A stretch of 35,038 nt of DNA from Thermoleophilia bacterium (GCA_025928655.1 JAICJC010000026.1:1-35038); one strand, 5' to 3'; counted from the first letter of the stretch, positions 23,003 through 32,525 are shown. Notes: a model not told the origin generated them from the sequence alone. Translations and numbers: made by a program.

Positions 23003-23705
23003 GTGTTCGGGTCGCAGCACCGAGAACGCCACCGCAGCCACCGCACCGGGTGGTTGCGAGCCGCGGTCCTCGGGGCGAACGACGGCATCGTTTCCACTGC
23101 GTCCATCATCGTGGGCGTCGCCGCTGCAAACTCAACCCGGGCCGCAATCGTGACCGCGGGTGTCGCCGGCCTTGTCGCCGGCGCCGCATCGATGGCCGCC
23201 GGCGAGTACGTCTCGGTCAGCTCGCAGGCGGACGCCGAGCAGGCCGACCTCGCCCTCGAGAACGCCGAGTTGCGCGCCGATCCGGCGGGTGAGCGCCGGG
23301 AGCTCGCCTCGACCTACCGTCGCCGTGGCCTCTCGCCTGACCTGGCAGACGAGGTTTGCAGCCGAGCTTAGCCAGCGCGACGACCTGCTCGAGGTGCATG
23401 CCCGCGACGAGCTCGGTATGACCGAGCTCTCCCACGCCCGGCCGTTCCAGGCAGCCGGCGCGTCCGCGACCTCGTTCACCGTTGGCGCGGCGCTTCCTCT
23501 GCTCGCCGTGATCGTGTCGCCGAGCTCGACGCGGATCCTCCTCACCATGTGCGCGACGGCCCTCGCACTCGTGGCCACCGGCTGGGCGGGCGCCTCCCTG
23601 GGCGGCGCGCCGCCACTCCGCGGGGCCGCCCGCGTCGTCGTCTGGGGTATCGCGGCGATGCTGCTCACAATGCTGGTCGGGCGGGCAGTCGGCACAGCCG
23701 TCTGA
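23003..23705 (+). pseudogene. VIT1/CCC1-family iron/manganese transporter with a one-base insertion
   Basis: The GTG at 23003 opens a frame with GWLRAAVLGANDGIVSTASI, VGVAAANSTRAAIVTAGVAG and AGAASMAAGEYVSVSSQADA, the VIT-family signature with the DG and AGE(Y)-VSVSSQ metal helices. The frame ends at about 23369 after GLSPDLADEV. The rest (QRDDLLEVHARDELGM, then three membrane helices to GRAVGTAV) is in another frame. Removing one T from the TTT at 23356-23358 restores a complete protein. The change may be a sequence error or a young mutation. Confidence 0.8.
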
Positions 23706-23895
23706 CGCGTGCGCTCAGAGCCCCCAGCCATGCCTGACGGAGGCGGGCGCCCTCGCGACTGCCTCCAGACCAAATGGAGCGTGACCCGGCGACTCGCTCG
23801 CGTTGGCGCGGGTTGCCGTCGCGGTGGACGCGGCGGTAAAGCCGCAATCACGGGAGGCGAGCACCGACCGCAGACCCGATCAGTACTTCCCCACG

Positions 23896-24756
23896 ATGCG
23901 GGGGGCGGCCTTCGTCTTCGCCATGGCCGGGATCGTGCTCGTGATCGTCGCGGTAGCCGTCACGGCGTGGATCGGCGGCCGCTAGAGCGCCTCGGGGCGC
24001 ACGACGACCGTCGTCCACACGACCGCGTCCGGCGGCGCGACGACGCCCGCGCCGTCGAGCGTGAGCACCACGGTCGCCGCCGGTGCCCACGACTACAACC
24101 AGTTCGCCTGCGCCCAGTGCCACGGCATCGGCGGTGTCGGCGGCGTGTCGGCCGACGTCCCGGCGCTGAACAAGCTGGGCACGGCGTTCACCGTCGCGCA
24201 GCTGCGGCAGGTCATCGAGCACGGCCTCGGTGCGAGCGCGAACCCGACCAAGCCGTACATGCCCGTCTGGCACGGGGTCGTGTCACCGCGGCAGGTGTCC
24301 GAGCTCGCCGCCTACATCCGCGCCGATCTTCCGGCCGTGGCCGGCGCCACGCCCGTTCAGGTTCCGACCGACCAGGGCCTCGCGGTCGAAGGATCCGCGC
24401 TCTACGTACGCGACGGCTGCATCAACTGCCACGGCCCGAACGGCCTCGGCGGCGTGCCCAACCCGCAGTCGCCGGACAAGACGATCCCGCCACTTTCCGG
24501 CCCGGACTTCCGGCACGAGTTCAACACGCCCGCGAAGATCGCTGACGTCATCCGGTCGGGCAGCGTCATCGGCCGCGCGCCGATCGTGAGCATGCCGCAC
24601 TGGGGCGGGATCCTCCCCGCCGGAGACGTGCGGGCGCTCATCGCCTACCTGGCGACCCTCAGTAGCGGATCCGCGGTTCGGCGCTGTCTGCGAGCATCGG
24701 GAGAGGGCATGGGTGAGGGGCTCCTCACATGCACCGCCAAGGCTGAGGATCGATGA
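23896..24756 (+). pseudogene. Membrane-anchored diheme cytochrome c with an in-frame TAG
   Basis: ATG at 23896 encodes the anchor GAAFVFAMAGIVLVIVAVAV, followed by TAG at 23983-23985. The same frame then continues without another stop through a Thr/Ala linker and two c-type heme sites: FACAQCHGIGGVGG and GCINCHGPNGLGG. Each has a downstream Met (KPYMPVW, IVSMPHWGG). Reading the TAG as sense would give a normal ~285-aa anchored diheme cytochrome c for periplasmic-side electron transfer. The part after the stop could be made alone from the GTG at 24061 but would lack the anchor. The C-terminal 35 residues look unrelated. Confidence 0.7.
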
Positions 24757-24890
24757 AGATCCTCGTCATGGTGGACGAGCCGCTGATCCCGGCGTTTCCC
24801 CGGGCATGCGCTCACGGCCCAGGGGCATGCCGCGGAGACGGTGATGTGCGGCGAGGAGGGCCTCAACCGCCGGTGCGTGACATGACAAAA
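24753..24890 (+). pseudogene. Response-regulator receiver-domain remnant
   Basis: ATG at 24753 follows GAGG and reads MKILVMVDEPLI, the first strand and acidic pocket of a receiver domain. A second frame continues ALTAQGHAAETVMCGEEGLN, the expected next helix and strand. Everything after that is missing. This is a short broken start of an OmpR-type gene. 24891-25038 shows nothing further. Confidence 0.5.
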
Positions 24891-25038
24891 TGGCTGAAGG
24901 TCGGGGGCGGGAGTTGCGGGGCCGCAGCCCCGAGGAACGCCTGTACCTCCGTGCATCTGTCTGCTCAGGTCCGGACGCCCGGCCTTCGGCCGCCCGGGAT
25001 CACCCGCGACGGTGAGGTGACCGCCGCGTCGACCTTCG

Positions 25039-27096
25039 CTAGTTCCGCGTCTTCCAGATCATCGCCGGGTCGGGGCTGCCGTCCGGCGTGACTGGAATGA
25101 ACTCGAACCCGTCGGGGATGTGCAGGTACCCCGGGGCCGTGCCGCCGACCGCGGTGTGGCCGTACTGCCACACGATCCGCTTCGTGCGCGGGTCGATCAC
25201 GACCACGCGGTCGTTGAAGTCGTCGCCCACGATCACGTCGCCGTTGGGGAGCATGGCCGCCAGGCTGGGGTGGTCGAGCATCCCGGGTCCGGATGGCGGG
25301 TGGTACGTCCACATCACCGCCCCGGTGCGGCGGTTCAGGATGACCACGCCGCCGGGACGCGCGTAGTCGGCGACGATGATGTTGCCGTTGCGGGTCAGCT
25401 GCGGGTCGGAGGCGTAGCTCACCGGCGCCCTGTAGACGTGGACGAGCTGTCCCGTCAGGGTCATGTCGTCGATGTAGCCGCCGTTGATCTCGCTGATCAG
25501 CACGTGGCCGTTTCGAAGCGGCGTGTCGCCGTTGATGTCGCCGAAGCTGGCCGGCGGGTTGTGGACGCACACGCCGGTGGTACCGAGGATGCGCACGATC
25601 CGCTGGCCGCGGATCTCGAGCACCCTGCAGTTGTAGGCGTCGGCCACGATGACCAGGCCGTGCTGCAGGGCATACGCGTCGTCGGGCCAGTCCATGTAGC
25701 CAGGCGCCGACCCGATCTGGCCGGGATGCCCGTACCGCCAGACCAGCTTCCCGCGCGGGTACGAGACCCGGATGATGTCCTGGTGATCCTCCTCGTTCGC
25801 GATGATCTGACGTCCCGACGGCGTGAAGAAGGTGTCGTCGTCGAACTGCAGGCTGACCCCCGATCTGCGGCGCGGGAACCGCCAGATGACCTGGTGGGCG
25901 GGAGTCACGATCAGCATCCGGTCGTTGCCGCGGTCGGCGATCAGGAGGTCTCCCGGCAGCGGCCCGCGGAACATCGCCGGGAGGGTGGTTCGTCCACCGG
26001 AGTGGTGGTGACGGCGGGCCGGCCTGTGGACCGTCGTCCAGCGCAGCCGGAGCACCGACGACACCGGCCCGGTGCCGTCGGAACCGCCGACGACGACCAG
26101 CCCGGAGGGCGTCGCCGCGACGCCCGCGCCCGACAGCGGATGCGGGAGCCTCGCCACGACGTGCGCCCGGCCGGAGGCCGTGACGGCAACCACCTGGTCG
26201 GTAGGACTCCCGCCCGAGGTGATCCCGCCGATGACGTACATGACGCCGTCCAGCACCCCGGCCTCAGCGTGCATCAGCGCCTGCGGCAGCGCACCGATAC
26301 GCGTCACGTGACCGGTCGCCGGATCGAACGCGAGGATGTCGCGGGTCGGGCCGGTGAGGGTGCGGCCGCCGGCGATCAGCACGCGGCCGCCGAGCGGCGC
26401 GACCGCCGCGTAGCGCAACCCCTGCGGGAGCGTCCCGACGACGCGCGCCCGCGGCCCGCCCGAGTAGGCGAGCACATGATCCGAGAACACCCGGCCGGTG
26501 TAGCCGCCGACGAGGTAGGCCGACGATCCGATCGACGCCGCCGCGAGGTCCGAGAGGGGCGTCGGCAGCGCCCCGACCAGCGCCGTCGCACCGGACGCCG
26601 GGGTGTATCGGCCGATGCCCGAATAGCTCGTGGCCCGGCCACCGCCGAGCACGTACAGCCGGCCCCCGACAAGCACCGCGGCGGCGTCGTGCAGCGGGGT
26701 GGGGAGCGGCTTCAGCGTCCGCACGCCGCCCGGGTCGATCCGGAGTACCGACCCCGACGATGCCTGCGACGCGTCGAGGCCGCCGAACGCGTAGACCCGT
26801 CCGCCGCGCACCGTGACGGCAGGGTCCTGGACCGCCTGGGGCAGATCGTCCATCACGCTGATCTCGAGTCGCCGGCGCACCGTCCGGGTGCGATCCGTGG
26901 CGGACGGCGCCGCGGTTGAGCCGTTCGCCGGCGCGGGGCCTCTTGCGGTCTGTGCCGCGGCGTGAGGATCGTCCACGCCCCGTCCCTGGGCCAGGCCGAT
27001 GCCCAGCGCCAGCAACACGACCGCCGCCACGGCCACCGCCGCTCGCCGCAGCCCGATGCGGCGTCGACGTCGGCGTGGGTGGCGCGGCGCGGGCAT
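25039..27096 (-). CDS. Exported double beta-propeller protein (Kelch plus NHL/PQQ-like)
   Basis: After a twin-Arg-rich start and a signal/anchor (AAVAVAAVVLLALGIGLAQG), residues ~80-360 are six Kelch-like repeats, each with a GG pair (VYAFGGLD, LYVLGGGRA, AYLVGGYTG, VLIAGGRT, MYVIGGITSGG, VVVGGSDG). Residues ~385-685 form a second propeller with repeats such as LLIADRGNDRMLIVTPAHQV, LVIVADAYNCRVLEI and DVIVGDDFNDRVVVIDP, like NHL or arylsulfotransferase-type sensors. A basic HH-rich linker joins them. Probably extracellular binding rather than catalysis; the ligand is unknown. It is divergent from the fdh-like relic. Confidence 0.85.
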   Translation of the reverse strand: MPAPRHPRRRRRRIGLRRAAVAVAAVVLLALGIGLAQGRGVDDPHAAAQTARGPAPANGSTAAPSATDRTRTVRRRLEISVMDDLPQAVQDPAVTVRGGRVYAFGGLDASQASSGSVLRIDPGGVRTLKPLPTPLHDAAAVLVGGRLYVLGGGRATSYSGIGRYTPASGATALVGALPTPLSDLAAASIGSSAYLVGGYTGRVFSDHVLAYSGGPRARVVGTLPQGLRYAAVAPLGGRVLIAGGRTLTGPTRDILAFDPATGHVTRIGALPQALMHAEAGVLDGVMYVIGGITSGGSPTDQVVAVTASGRAHVVARLPHPLSGAGVAATPSGLVVVGGSDGTGPVSSVLRLRWTTVHRPARRHHHSGGRTTLPAMFRGPLPGDLLIADRGNDRMLIVTPAHQVIWRFPRRRSGVSLQFDDDTFFTPSGRQIIANEEDHQDIIRVSYPRGKLVWRYGHPGQIGSAPGYMDWPDDAYALQHGLVIVADAYNCRVLEIRGQRIVRILGTTGVCVHNPPASFGDINGDTPLRNGHVLISEINGGYIDDMTLTGQLVHVYRAPVSYASDPQLTRNGNIIVADYARPGGVVILNRRTGAVMWTYHPPSGPGMLDHPSLAAMLPNGDVIVGDDFNDRVVVIDPRTKRIVWQYGHTAVGGTAPGYLHIPDGFEFIPVTPDGSPDPAMIWKTRN

Positions 27097-27215
27097 TGGC
27101 GGGCGACCCTATCCGGGGCGGATTGGCGACGGCCAACCGCCTCGTCGTCTCCCGGCGCCCGATCCGACCCCAACATTCGCTGCCGCTTCCAAGCATCGCC
27201 GCCGATAGTCAGGGT

Positions 27216-27659
27216 GTGAAGAGATCCAGCGATTCACCAGGAGCGAGCGCGCGGCGCACTGGCTCGTCGCCGCGGCATTCGCCGTCATGCTGTTCACGGG
27301 CGGGCAGGTCCCCCATCACTGGACGTGGACGACACTCGCACTGGACATCCAGGTCGGGGCGGCCGTTGTCCTGGTTGTGGGACTCGCAGCGCTCCTGCTG
27401 TTCGGAAACCGCAATGCCCTGCGAACGAGCGCTCGTCAGCTGTGGTCGCTGCGCCGCGACGATCGGGCATGGCTCTCCCCGCTTCGCATCCTGGCCCACC
27501 GGCTCAACCCCCTCGACCCGGCACGCGCTACGGGGCATGACGCTCGGCGGCGTCGACCGGGAGTGGGCGCGACACCACCACTCGCGCTGGGTCGAGGAGG
27601 TCGAGACTCACGCGGACATCGTCGCCGAACCCAGCCCTCGACGGCTTGGCGAGATGTGA
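27216..27659 (+). pseudogene. Formate dehydrogenase gamma-subunit (cytochrome b556)-like remnant
   Basis: The GTG at 27216 is followed, after a one-base shift, by RFTRSERAAHWLVAAAFAVM, LFTGGQVPHHWTWTTLALD and a second membrane helix AAVVLVVGLAALLLFGN. These match the first two helices of fdhG/FdoI-type subunits, including the heme-binding His region. The middle is deleted; the last part, in another frame, is STRHALRGMTLGGVDREWAR and HHHSRWVEEVE, the family C-terminus. The membrane part is therefore incomplete and non-functional. The other formate dehydrogenase subunits are not in the window. Confidence 0.7.
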
Positions 27660-27849
27660 AACCGCCCCGCGGTCAACGTGGGATCGACCCGGTTTCGTGG
27701 ACGGGTCCGGTTAGGCGGCATCGGCGCCCTGGTGGTGATCTTCTCGTAGTCGGCGGGCCGCGCTTGGCGCGAACGGATCGCGCCCGGCTCGCTCCGCACC
27801 TTTCCCCGTCCTTGCAGCCGCCTCTGCCGCTGCACTATGGTCCCCCCCA

Positions 27850-28134
27850 ATGCCGAGATACCTGATCGAGCGCACGTTCACCAGGTCGATCGAGGAGATG
27901 CCTCCGGTCGCCTCACGGTCGAAGCGGATTGTGAGCACGGCGTTCCCGGAGATCACCTGGGAGCACAGTCACGTCGTCGTCGGCGACGACGGACGGGTTC
28001 GCACGTTCTGCGTCTACTCGGCTCCTCACGAGGAGATGGTGCGAGAGCACTCCAGGGAGCTCGGCGACCACATCATCGACGTGATCCACGAGATCGCGGG
28101 CGACGTCTCTCCCGAAGACCTGCCTGACGAATAG
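27850..28134 (+). CDS. DUF4242 family protein
   Basis: The 94-residue product opens MPRYLIERTFTRS, has TWEHSHVVVGDDGRVRTFCV in the middle and ends AGDVSPEDLPDE. The order of strand, W-x-HS-x-V strand, TFCVY strand and helix is the DUF4242 (nickel-binding-like) ferredoxin fold. Many members sit beside sensor or cyclase genes. The convergent neighbour here is the cyclase-ATPase gene, about 50 bp away. Function unknown. Confidence 0.8.
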   Translation: MPRYLIERTFTRSIEEMPPVASRSKRIVSTAFPEITWEHSHVVVGDDGRVRTFCVYSAPHEEMVREHSRELGDHIIDVIHEIAGDVSPEDLPDE

Positions 28135-28182
28135 GGCCAGTGATCCCGCGCCGCGTCAGGCCGTCAGGCGCGGGTCGGAGAA

Positions 28183-30258
28183 TCAATCGCCGACGCCCGC
28201 CGCGCCGGTCTGCTCGGGGTCCTGATCGCGATCGACAGGTTCCCCGCGGTGGAACGATCGCCACCACACCAGCGCCAGTCTGCGGCGAAGATCGCGCCGC
28301 ACTGCCGCGTTCTCGTCCGGAACCAGGTCGAACGCCTCCTTGTACAGGCGCTCCGCGTGTTCCATCGCCCAGCCGCGCTCGGCTTCCTCGGCCGCCTCGA
28401 TGAAGTACCGCACCGCGCGGTCGCCCTCGCCCGCCTCCCGCCAGTGGCGCGCCATCTGCGCGACCGCCTCGCCGGTCGCAGGCGCCTCCTGCTCGAGGTA
28501 GCGCGCGAGTTCGGCGTGCAGCCCCTGCCGGCGCGCGCGCGGCAGCATCTCGTAGGCAGCGTCGCGGATCAGCATGTGACGGAACGTGTACTGCTGCTCG
28601 CCCGCGATCGCCGAGACGGCCTCCCGCTTGATCAGATCGCGCCGCTCCAGCGCGGCGAGCGTGTCGCCCAGACCGCCGGCGTCGCCGGTGACTCGCTCAA
28701 CCGGCCCGCGCCAGAACACCTTGCCCATCACCGCCCCGGCCAGTACGGCGGCTCGCTCGCTCCTGGGCAACGCGTCCAGGCGCGCGGTGACGATGCCGCG
28801 GATCGTGGTCGGCATGGCGTCCGGGCTCCCGGCTCGCTCGGCAAGGGTCGCGGCCAACTGCTCGATGAACAGCGGATTGCCCTCGGCCATCTCGGCGAAC
28901 ATCGCCGCACGCTGGCGGCGCTCTCCCTCGTCGATGCCGCGCAGGACGTACAGCGCGAGCGCCTCCGCCTCCTCGCCGGCCAGCGGGTGCAACGGCATCG
29001 AGATGTAGCCCGGCAGTCCGCCGCCCCAGCCCGGCCGCGAGTCGAGCAGGTCGGGCCTGGCCAGCGTCAGGAGCAGAATGGGCGGTCCGTGCATCCGGCT
29101 CGCCAGCTGCTCGATCAGGTCGAGCAGGCCGCGGTCGGCCCAGTGGATGTCCTCGAACACGAGCATCGTCCGCTGCTCGCCGGCGATCGCCTCGATGAAG
29201 CATCGCACGGAGAAGAACAGCGCCTCGCGGTCCTCGGCGAGCATCTCCGACTCGACCCCCAGGATGATGCCGAGGTGCCCCGCCACCACATCGGGCTCAT
29301 GCACCTCCAGGCGGACACACTCGGCCCTCAGCTTCTGCAGAACGGCAGCGGGCTCATCGTTCTCGAAGACCCCCGCGAGTTGTTTCACCTGCGTGCCGAA
29401 GGCGCCGTAGGCGCTGCTCTCGCGGTAGGGCAGGCAGCGCCCGCGCACGCTGCGGCCGCCTTCGGCGGCCACGAGCCGCCCGAACTCGGACGCGAGCCGC
29501 GTCTTGCCGATGCCGGGAGGCCCGAGCACCGTGACGAGATGGGCGCTACCGGATGCGGCACGCTGCCAGATGCCCTTCAGCATCGCAAGCTCGCCGTCGC
29601 GGCCGACCAGCGGCGTCCGCGGTGCGCCGTGGTCGGAGCTGAGCCGTTCGGCCAGCCACACGTCGACCGGCTCCTCCTTGCCCTTCGCGATCACCGGCTC
29701 CGCCGGAGCGTAGGCGACCACCTGGTTCGTGCACCGGTATGTCTCGCGGCCGACGAGCACGCCGCCGGCCGGCGCCGCCGACTGCAGGCGCGCGGCCGTG
29801 TTGATGACGTCGCCCGCGACCATCGCCTCGCCCATCTCGGGCCGGGAGCCGATTGTCACCAGCGCCTCGCCCGTATTGACCGCGATGCGCACTTGCGTGC
29901 CAAGGGCGGCTCGCACCGACAGGGCCGCGCGCACCGCGCGCTCGGGGTCGTCGCCGTAGGCCGTGGGCGCGCCGAATACGCCGACCACCGCGTCGCCGAT
30001 GAACTTCTCGACAACGCCGCCGAACGAGTCGATCTCGGTGCGCACGCGCGCGTGGTAGGGCGCCAGGATGGCACGAACATCCTCGGGATCGAGCGTCTCG
30101 GCACGCGAGGTGAACCCGACCAGGTCGACGAAGATGACCGTGACGATCCGGCGCTCTTCACGTGACGGCGCCGTCGCGCCGGCGAGCGCCCGGCCGCAGG
30201 CCAGGCAGAACTGCGCGATCGGCGGGTTCTCCTGGCCGCATGAGGCGCAGATGCTCAC
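28183..30258 (-). CDS. Class III adenylate/guanylate cyclase fused to an AAA-type ATPase
   Basis: The 691-residue product begins with a zinc ribbon (CASCGQENPPIAQFCLACGR). The class III cyclase domain spans residues ~37-205: VTVIFVDLVGFTSRAETLDP (metal Asp), FGGVVEKFIGDAVVGVFGAP, VRIAVNTGEALV and AGDVINTAARLQSAAP. Then comes a signal-transducing ATPase with P-loop VLGPPGIGKTRLASEFGR and Walker B LVFEDIHWADR, and a helical TPR-like C-terminus. Such proteins are common in actinobacteria and may link nucleotide state to cAMP output. No membrane segment; cytoplasmic. Full-length or nearly so: the helical end is shorter than in long members. Confidence 0.93.
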   Translation of the reverse strand: MSICASCGQENPPIAQFCLACGRALAGATAPSREERRIVTVIFVDLVGFTSRAETLDPEDVRAILAPYHARVRTEIDSFGGVVEKFIGDAVVGVFGAPTAYGDDPERAVRAALSVRAALGTQVRIAVNTGEALVTIGSRPEMGEAMVAGDVINTAARLQSAAPAGGVLVGRETYRCTNQVVAYAPAEPVIAKGKEEPVDVWLAERLSSDHGAPRTPLVGRDGELAMLKGIWQRAASGSAHLVTVLGPPGIGKTRLASEFGRLVAAEGGRSVRGRCLPYRESSAYGAFGTQVKQLAGVFENDEPAAVLQKLRAECVRLEVHEPDVVAGHLGIILGVESEMLAEDREALFFSVRCFIEAIAGEQRTMLVFEDIHWADRGLLDLIEQLASRMHGPPILLLTLARPDLLDSRPGWGGGLPGYISMPLHPLAGEEAEALALYVLRGIDEGERRQRAAMFAEMAEGNPLFIEQLAATLAERAGSPDAMPTTIRGIVTARLDALPRSERAAVLAGAVMGKVFWRGPVERVTGDAGGLGDTLAALERRDLIKREAVSAIAGEQQYTFRHMLIRDAAYEMLPRARRQGLHAELARYLEQEAPATGEAVAQMARHWREAGEGDRAVRYFIEAAEEAERGWAMEHAERLYKEAFDLVPDENAAVRRDLRRRLALVWWRSFHRGEPVDRDQDPEQTGAAGVGD

Positions 30259-30351
30259 GACTCGAGTCTACGGCCCGCCCGCGTCGTCGGCCATCGTTGT
30301 CCGAAGGTCAGCCGGCCCCTGCGAAGGCAGTAGGAACCGCCCATGTCCTCC

Positions 30352-30921
30352 TCAGAGGGAATCGATCCAGCGTTCAAGGCGGCGGCCTTCGCGGAGCATG
30401 AGGTCGGGGTCACGCAGGGTGTTGGCGAGGAGCGAGACGCCCTGGTATGCGGAGATGAGCGCAACGGCCAGGTCTTCGGCGTCACGACGGCCCATCAGGC
30501 TGAACTGGTTCTGCGCCCACCTGAGCGGCACTTCGATCAGGCGGCGAGCGGCCTGCTGCAACGCATCGTCGCGTTTGTCGAGCTCCTGGCAGAGGCTGCC
30601 GTGCGGGCAACCCCGTTCGGCCGCCAGATCGCGCTGCTCGATGAACGCGCGAATCAGCGCTTTGAGACGCGTCCGCGGCGTTCGGTGACGCTCCAAGGAG
30701 GCGAGCATCGCCTCGATCTCGCGGACGTGGGCGTCGATCGCCGCGTCGACCAGGTCGTCTTTGGTCTTGAAGTAGTAGTAGACGTTTCCCGGGGGAACGT
30801 CGGCCGCCTGTGCCACTTCGGCGAGGGTCGTTCGCTCCAGACCCTGCTGGTAGACGAGCTGGCGCGTGCCCTCCACCAGCCGCTGGCGCTTGTCTCGTCC
30901 CCGGGGTTCTGAGCGAGTCAT
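30352..30921 (-). CDS. TetR-family transcriptional repressor
   Basis: The N-terminal HTH is TTLAEVAQAADVPPGNVYYY followed by FKTKDDLVDAAI, the standard TetR recognition helix and cap. The C-terminal ligand-binding domain contains RGCPHGSLCQEL with two Cys residues, a pattern seen in redox- or electrophile-sensing members. The gene is divergent from an MFS efflux gene with 75 bp between the starts, which contains two perfect palindromes. Control of itself and the efflux operon is the natural inference. Confidence 0.93.
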   Translation of the reverse strand: MTRSEPRGRDKRQRLVEGTRQLVYQQGLERTTLAEVAQAADVPPGNVYYYFKTKDDLVDAAIDAHVREIEAMLASLERHRTPRTRLKALIRAFIEQRDLAAERGCPHGSLCQELDKRDDALQQAARRLIEVPLRWAQNQFSLMGRRDAEDLAVALISAYQGVSLLANTLRDPDLMLREGRRLERWIDSL

Positions 30922-30935
30922 CTAACTCACGTTAG
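30922..30935. promoter_or_regulatory. Palindrome CTAAC-N4-GTTAG in the TetR/MFS control region
   Basis: CTAAC (30922-30926), TCAC, GTTAG (30931-30935) is a perfect dyad, immediately upstream of the TetR start. It is a candidate TetR operator or autoregulatory site. Confidence 0.55.
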
Positions 30936-30967
30936 CACTTGCGTCGAGCTTCACGGCGTGATACTAA

Positions 30968-30985
30968 GTCAGTCAACTCACTGAC
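30968..30985. promoter_or_regulatory. Palindrome GTCAGT-N6-ACTGAC upstream of the MFS gene
   Basis: A perfect 6-bp dyad with 6-bp spacer lies 11 bp before the efflux gene start. The size is typical of a TetR operator, and repression of the MFS-YCII operon is likely. Confidence 0.65.
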
Positions 30986-30996
30986 AAAGGTGCCAA

Positions 30997-32496
30997 ATGG
31001 ACACGATCCCAGACTCACCCGCACGGGAAGCCGCGACGGGCCTCACCGAGCCGCCATTTCTCTCGACCCGTACGGGGGTGCTGACCCTGCTGCTGTTGTG
31101 CGCCGTGCAGTTCCTCGATGTGGTCGACGGCTCGATCGTCAACGTCGCGCTCCCCTCGATCGAGCACAGCCTCCGCTTCTCCCAGCAGAACCTCCAGTGG
31201 GTCGCGACCGGGTACGTGCTCACGTACGGGGGCTTCCTGCTCCTCGGCGGACGGGCCGCCGACCTCCTCGGCCGGCGACGAGTGCTCGTAGCCGGCGTGG
31301 TCGTGTTTGCCGCCTGCTCGCTCGTCGCCGGCCTCGCGCGTGCCGAGGCGACCATGATCGGCGCCCGGCTGGCCCAGGGCGTTGGCGCGGCGCTGATGGC
31401 ACCGGCTGCGCTCTCCCTCGTCACCACCTCGTTCAGGGAGGGCGTCGACCGCCACAAAGCGCTGGGCATCTGGGGTGCGATCAGTGGACTGGGGTCGGCC
31501 ACGGGCGTCTTCCTCGGCGGGGTTCTCTCGCAGGGGCCTGGCTGGCGCTGGGTCTTCTTCGTCAATCTGCCGGTGTGCGCCGCCATCCTGGTCGCAGCGT
31601 TCCGGCTGCTCGACGGAGACCGGTCCCACCGTCCTCGGCGAGCATTCGATCTGGCGGGAGCGGTGCTCGCGACCGGATCCATGCTGCTCCTGGTCTACGC
31701 CCTGATCCAGGTTCCCGATCACGGCTGGAAGAGCATCCACGCACTCGGAGCGTTCGCTGCATCAGCGCTCCTCCTCGTCGGGTTCGTCGTCAACGAGCGG
31801 CGTTGTCGAACCCCGCTGATCCCGTTCTCGATCTTCCGGGTGCCCGGCCTGGTCGCGGCCGACGTCACACAGCTCATCGCCTTCGCCGGGTTCTACGCGA
31901 CGTTCTTCTTCCTCACCCTCTACATGCAGAACGTCCTCGGCTGGTCGCCGATCGAGGCAGGAGCTGCCTACCTCCCTGTGACGGTCGGCCTGGGAATCAG
32001 CGCGTCGATCTCGCCGCGAGTGTTCGGCCGGTTCGGCACACGCCCCGTCCTCGTCGGCGGGGCGATGCTGGCGGCCACCGGCATCTACACCCTCTCGCGG
32101 ATCCCGCTCAACGGCACGTATCTCGCCGACGTCCTCCCGGGACTGATCGTCATGTCCCTCGGCCTGGGAGTGATATTCGTCGGCGCCACCGTCGCAGCGA
32201 ACGCCGGCGTCCCCGCGAGTCAGGCCGGACTCGCAGCCGGACTCCTCAACGCCTCCCTCCAACTCGGGATCGCCGTCGGTCTCGCGATCTTCTCTGCAGT
32301 TGCGACGACCCGAACAGACCACCTCCTCGCGGTCCACGCGAACGCCGCGCACGCTCTGGTCGGCGGCTACGGAGTGGCGCTCCGCGCCGCCAGCGCCTTC
32401 CTTGGGGTGGCAGGTCTGCTCGCGCTCGGCACCATCAACTCGCGCGGAGACACCCCGCTCCCACCCGCCGCGGAGCCAAGACCAGAAACGCTCTGA
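30997..32496 (+). CDS. MFS drug efflux transporter, DHA2 (EmrB/QacA) type
   Basis: The 499-residue product has about 14 membrane helices. Conserved elements: FLDVVDGSIVNVALPSIEHS (helix 1 motif D), WVATGYVLTYGGFLLLGGRA, the loop motif DLLGRRRVLVAG, GVFLGGVLSQGPGWRWVFFV (motif C region) and SQAGLAAGLLNASLQLGIAV. It is proton-driven export of small molecules, substrate unknown. ATG at 30997 has an AAAGG ribosome site. It is followed by a YCII gene 29 bp downstream in the same operon. Confidence 0.95.
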   Translation: MDTIPDSPAREAATGLTEPPFLSTRTGVLTLLLLCAVQFLDVVDGSIVNVALPSIEHSLRFSQQNLQWVATGYVLTYGGFLLLGGRAADLLGRRRVLVAGVVVFAACSLVAGLARAEATMIGARLAQGVGAALMAPAALSLVTTSFREGVDRHKALGIWGAISGLGSATGVFLGGVLSQGPGWRWVFFVNLPVCAAILVAAFRLLDGDRSHRPRRAFDLAGAVLATGSMLLLVYALIQVPDHGWKSIHALGAFAASALLLVGFVVNERRCRTPLIPFSIFRVPGLVAADVTQLIAFAGFYATFFFLTLYMQNVLGWSPIEAGAAYLPVTVGLGISASISPRVFGRFGTRPVLVGGAMLAATGIYTLSRIPLNGTYLADVLPGLIVMSLGLGVIFVGATVAANAGVPASQAGLAAGLLNASLQLGIAVGLAIFSAVATTRTDHLLAVHANAAHALVGGYGVALRAASAFLGVAGLLALGTINSRGDTPLPPAAEPRPETL

Positions 32497-32525
32497 CCAC
32501 CCCGACGATCAGAAAGGGACACACC

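Noticed and set aside
25120-26919. Long plus-strand frame opposite the beta-propeller gene
   Set aside because: Arg/Asp/Val-rich antisense shadow with no motif; the minus-strand protein has clear repeats.
28249-30165. Long plus-strand frame opposite the cyclase-ATPase
   Set aside because: Antisense shadow; the minus strand carries cyclase and P-loop motifs.
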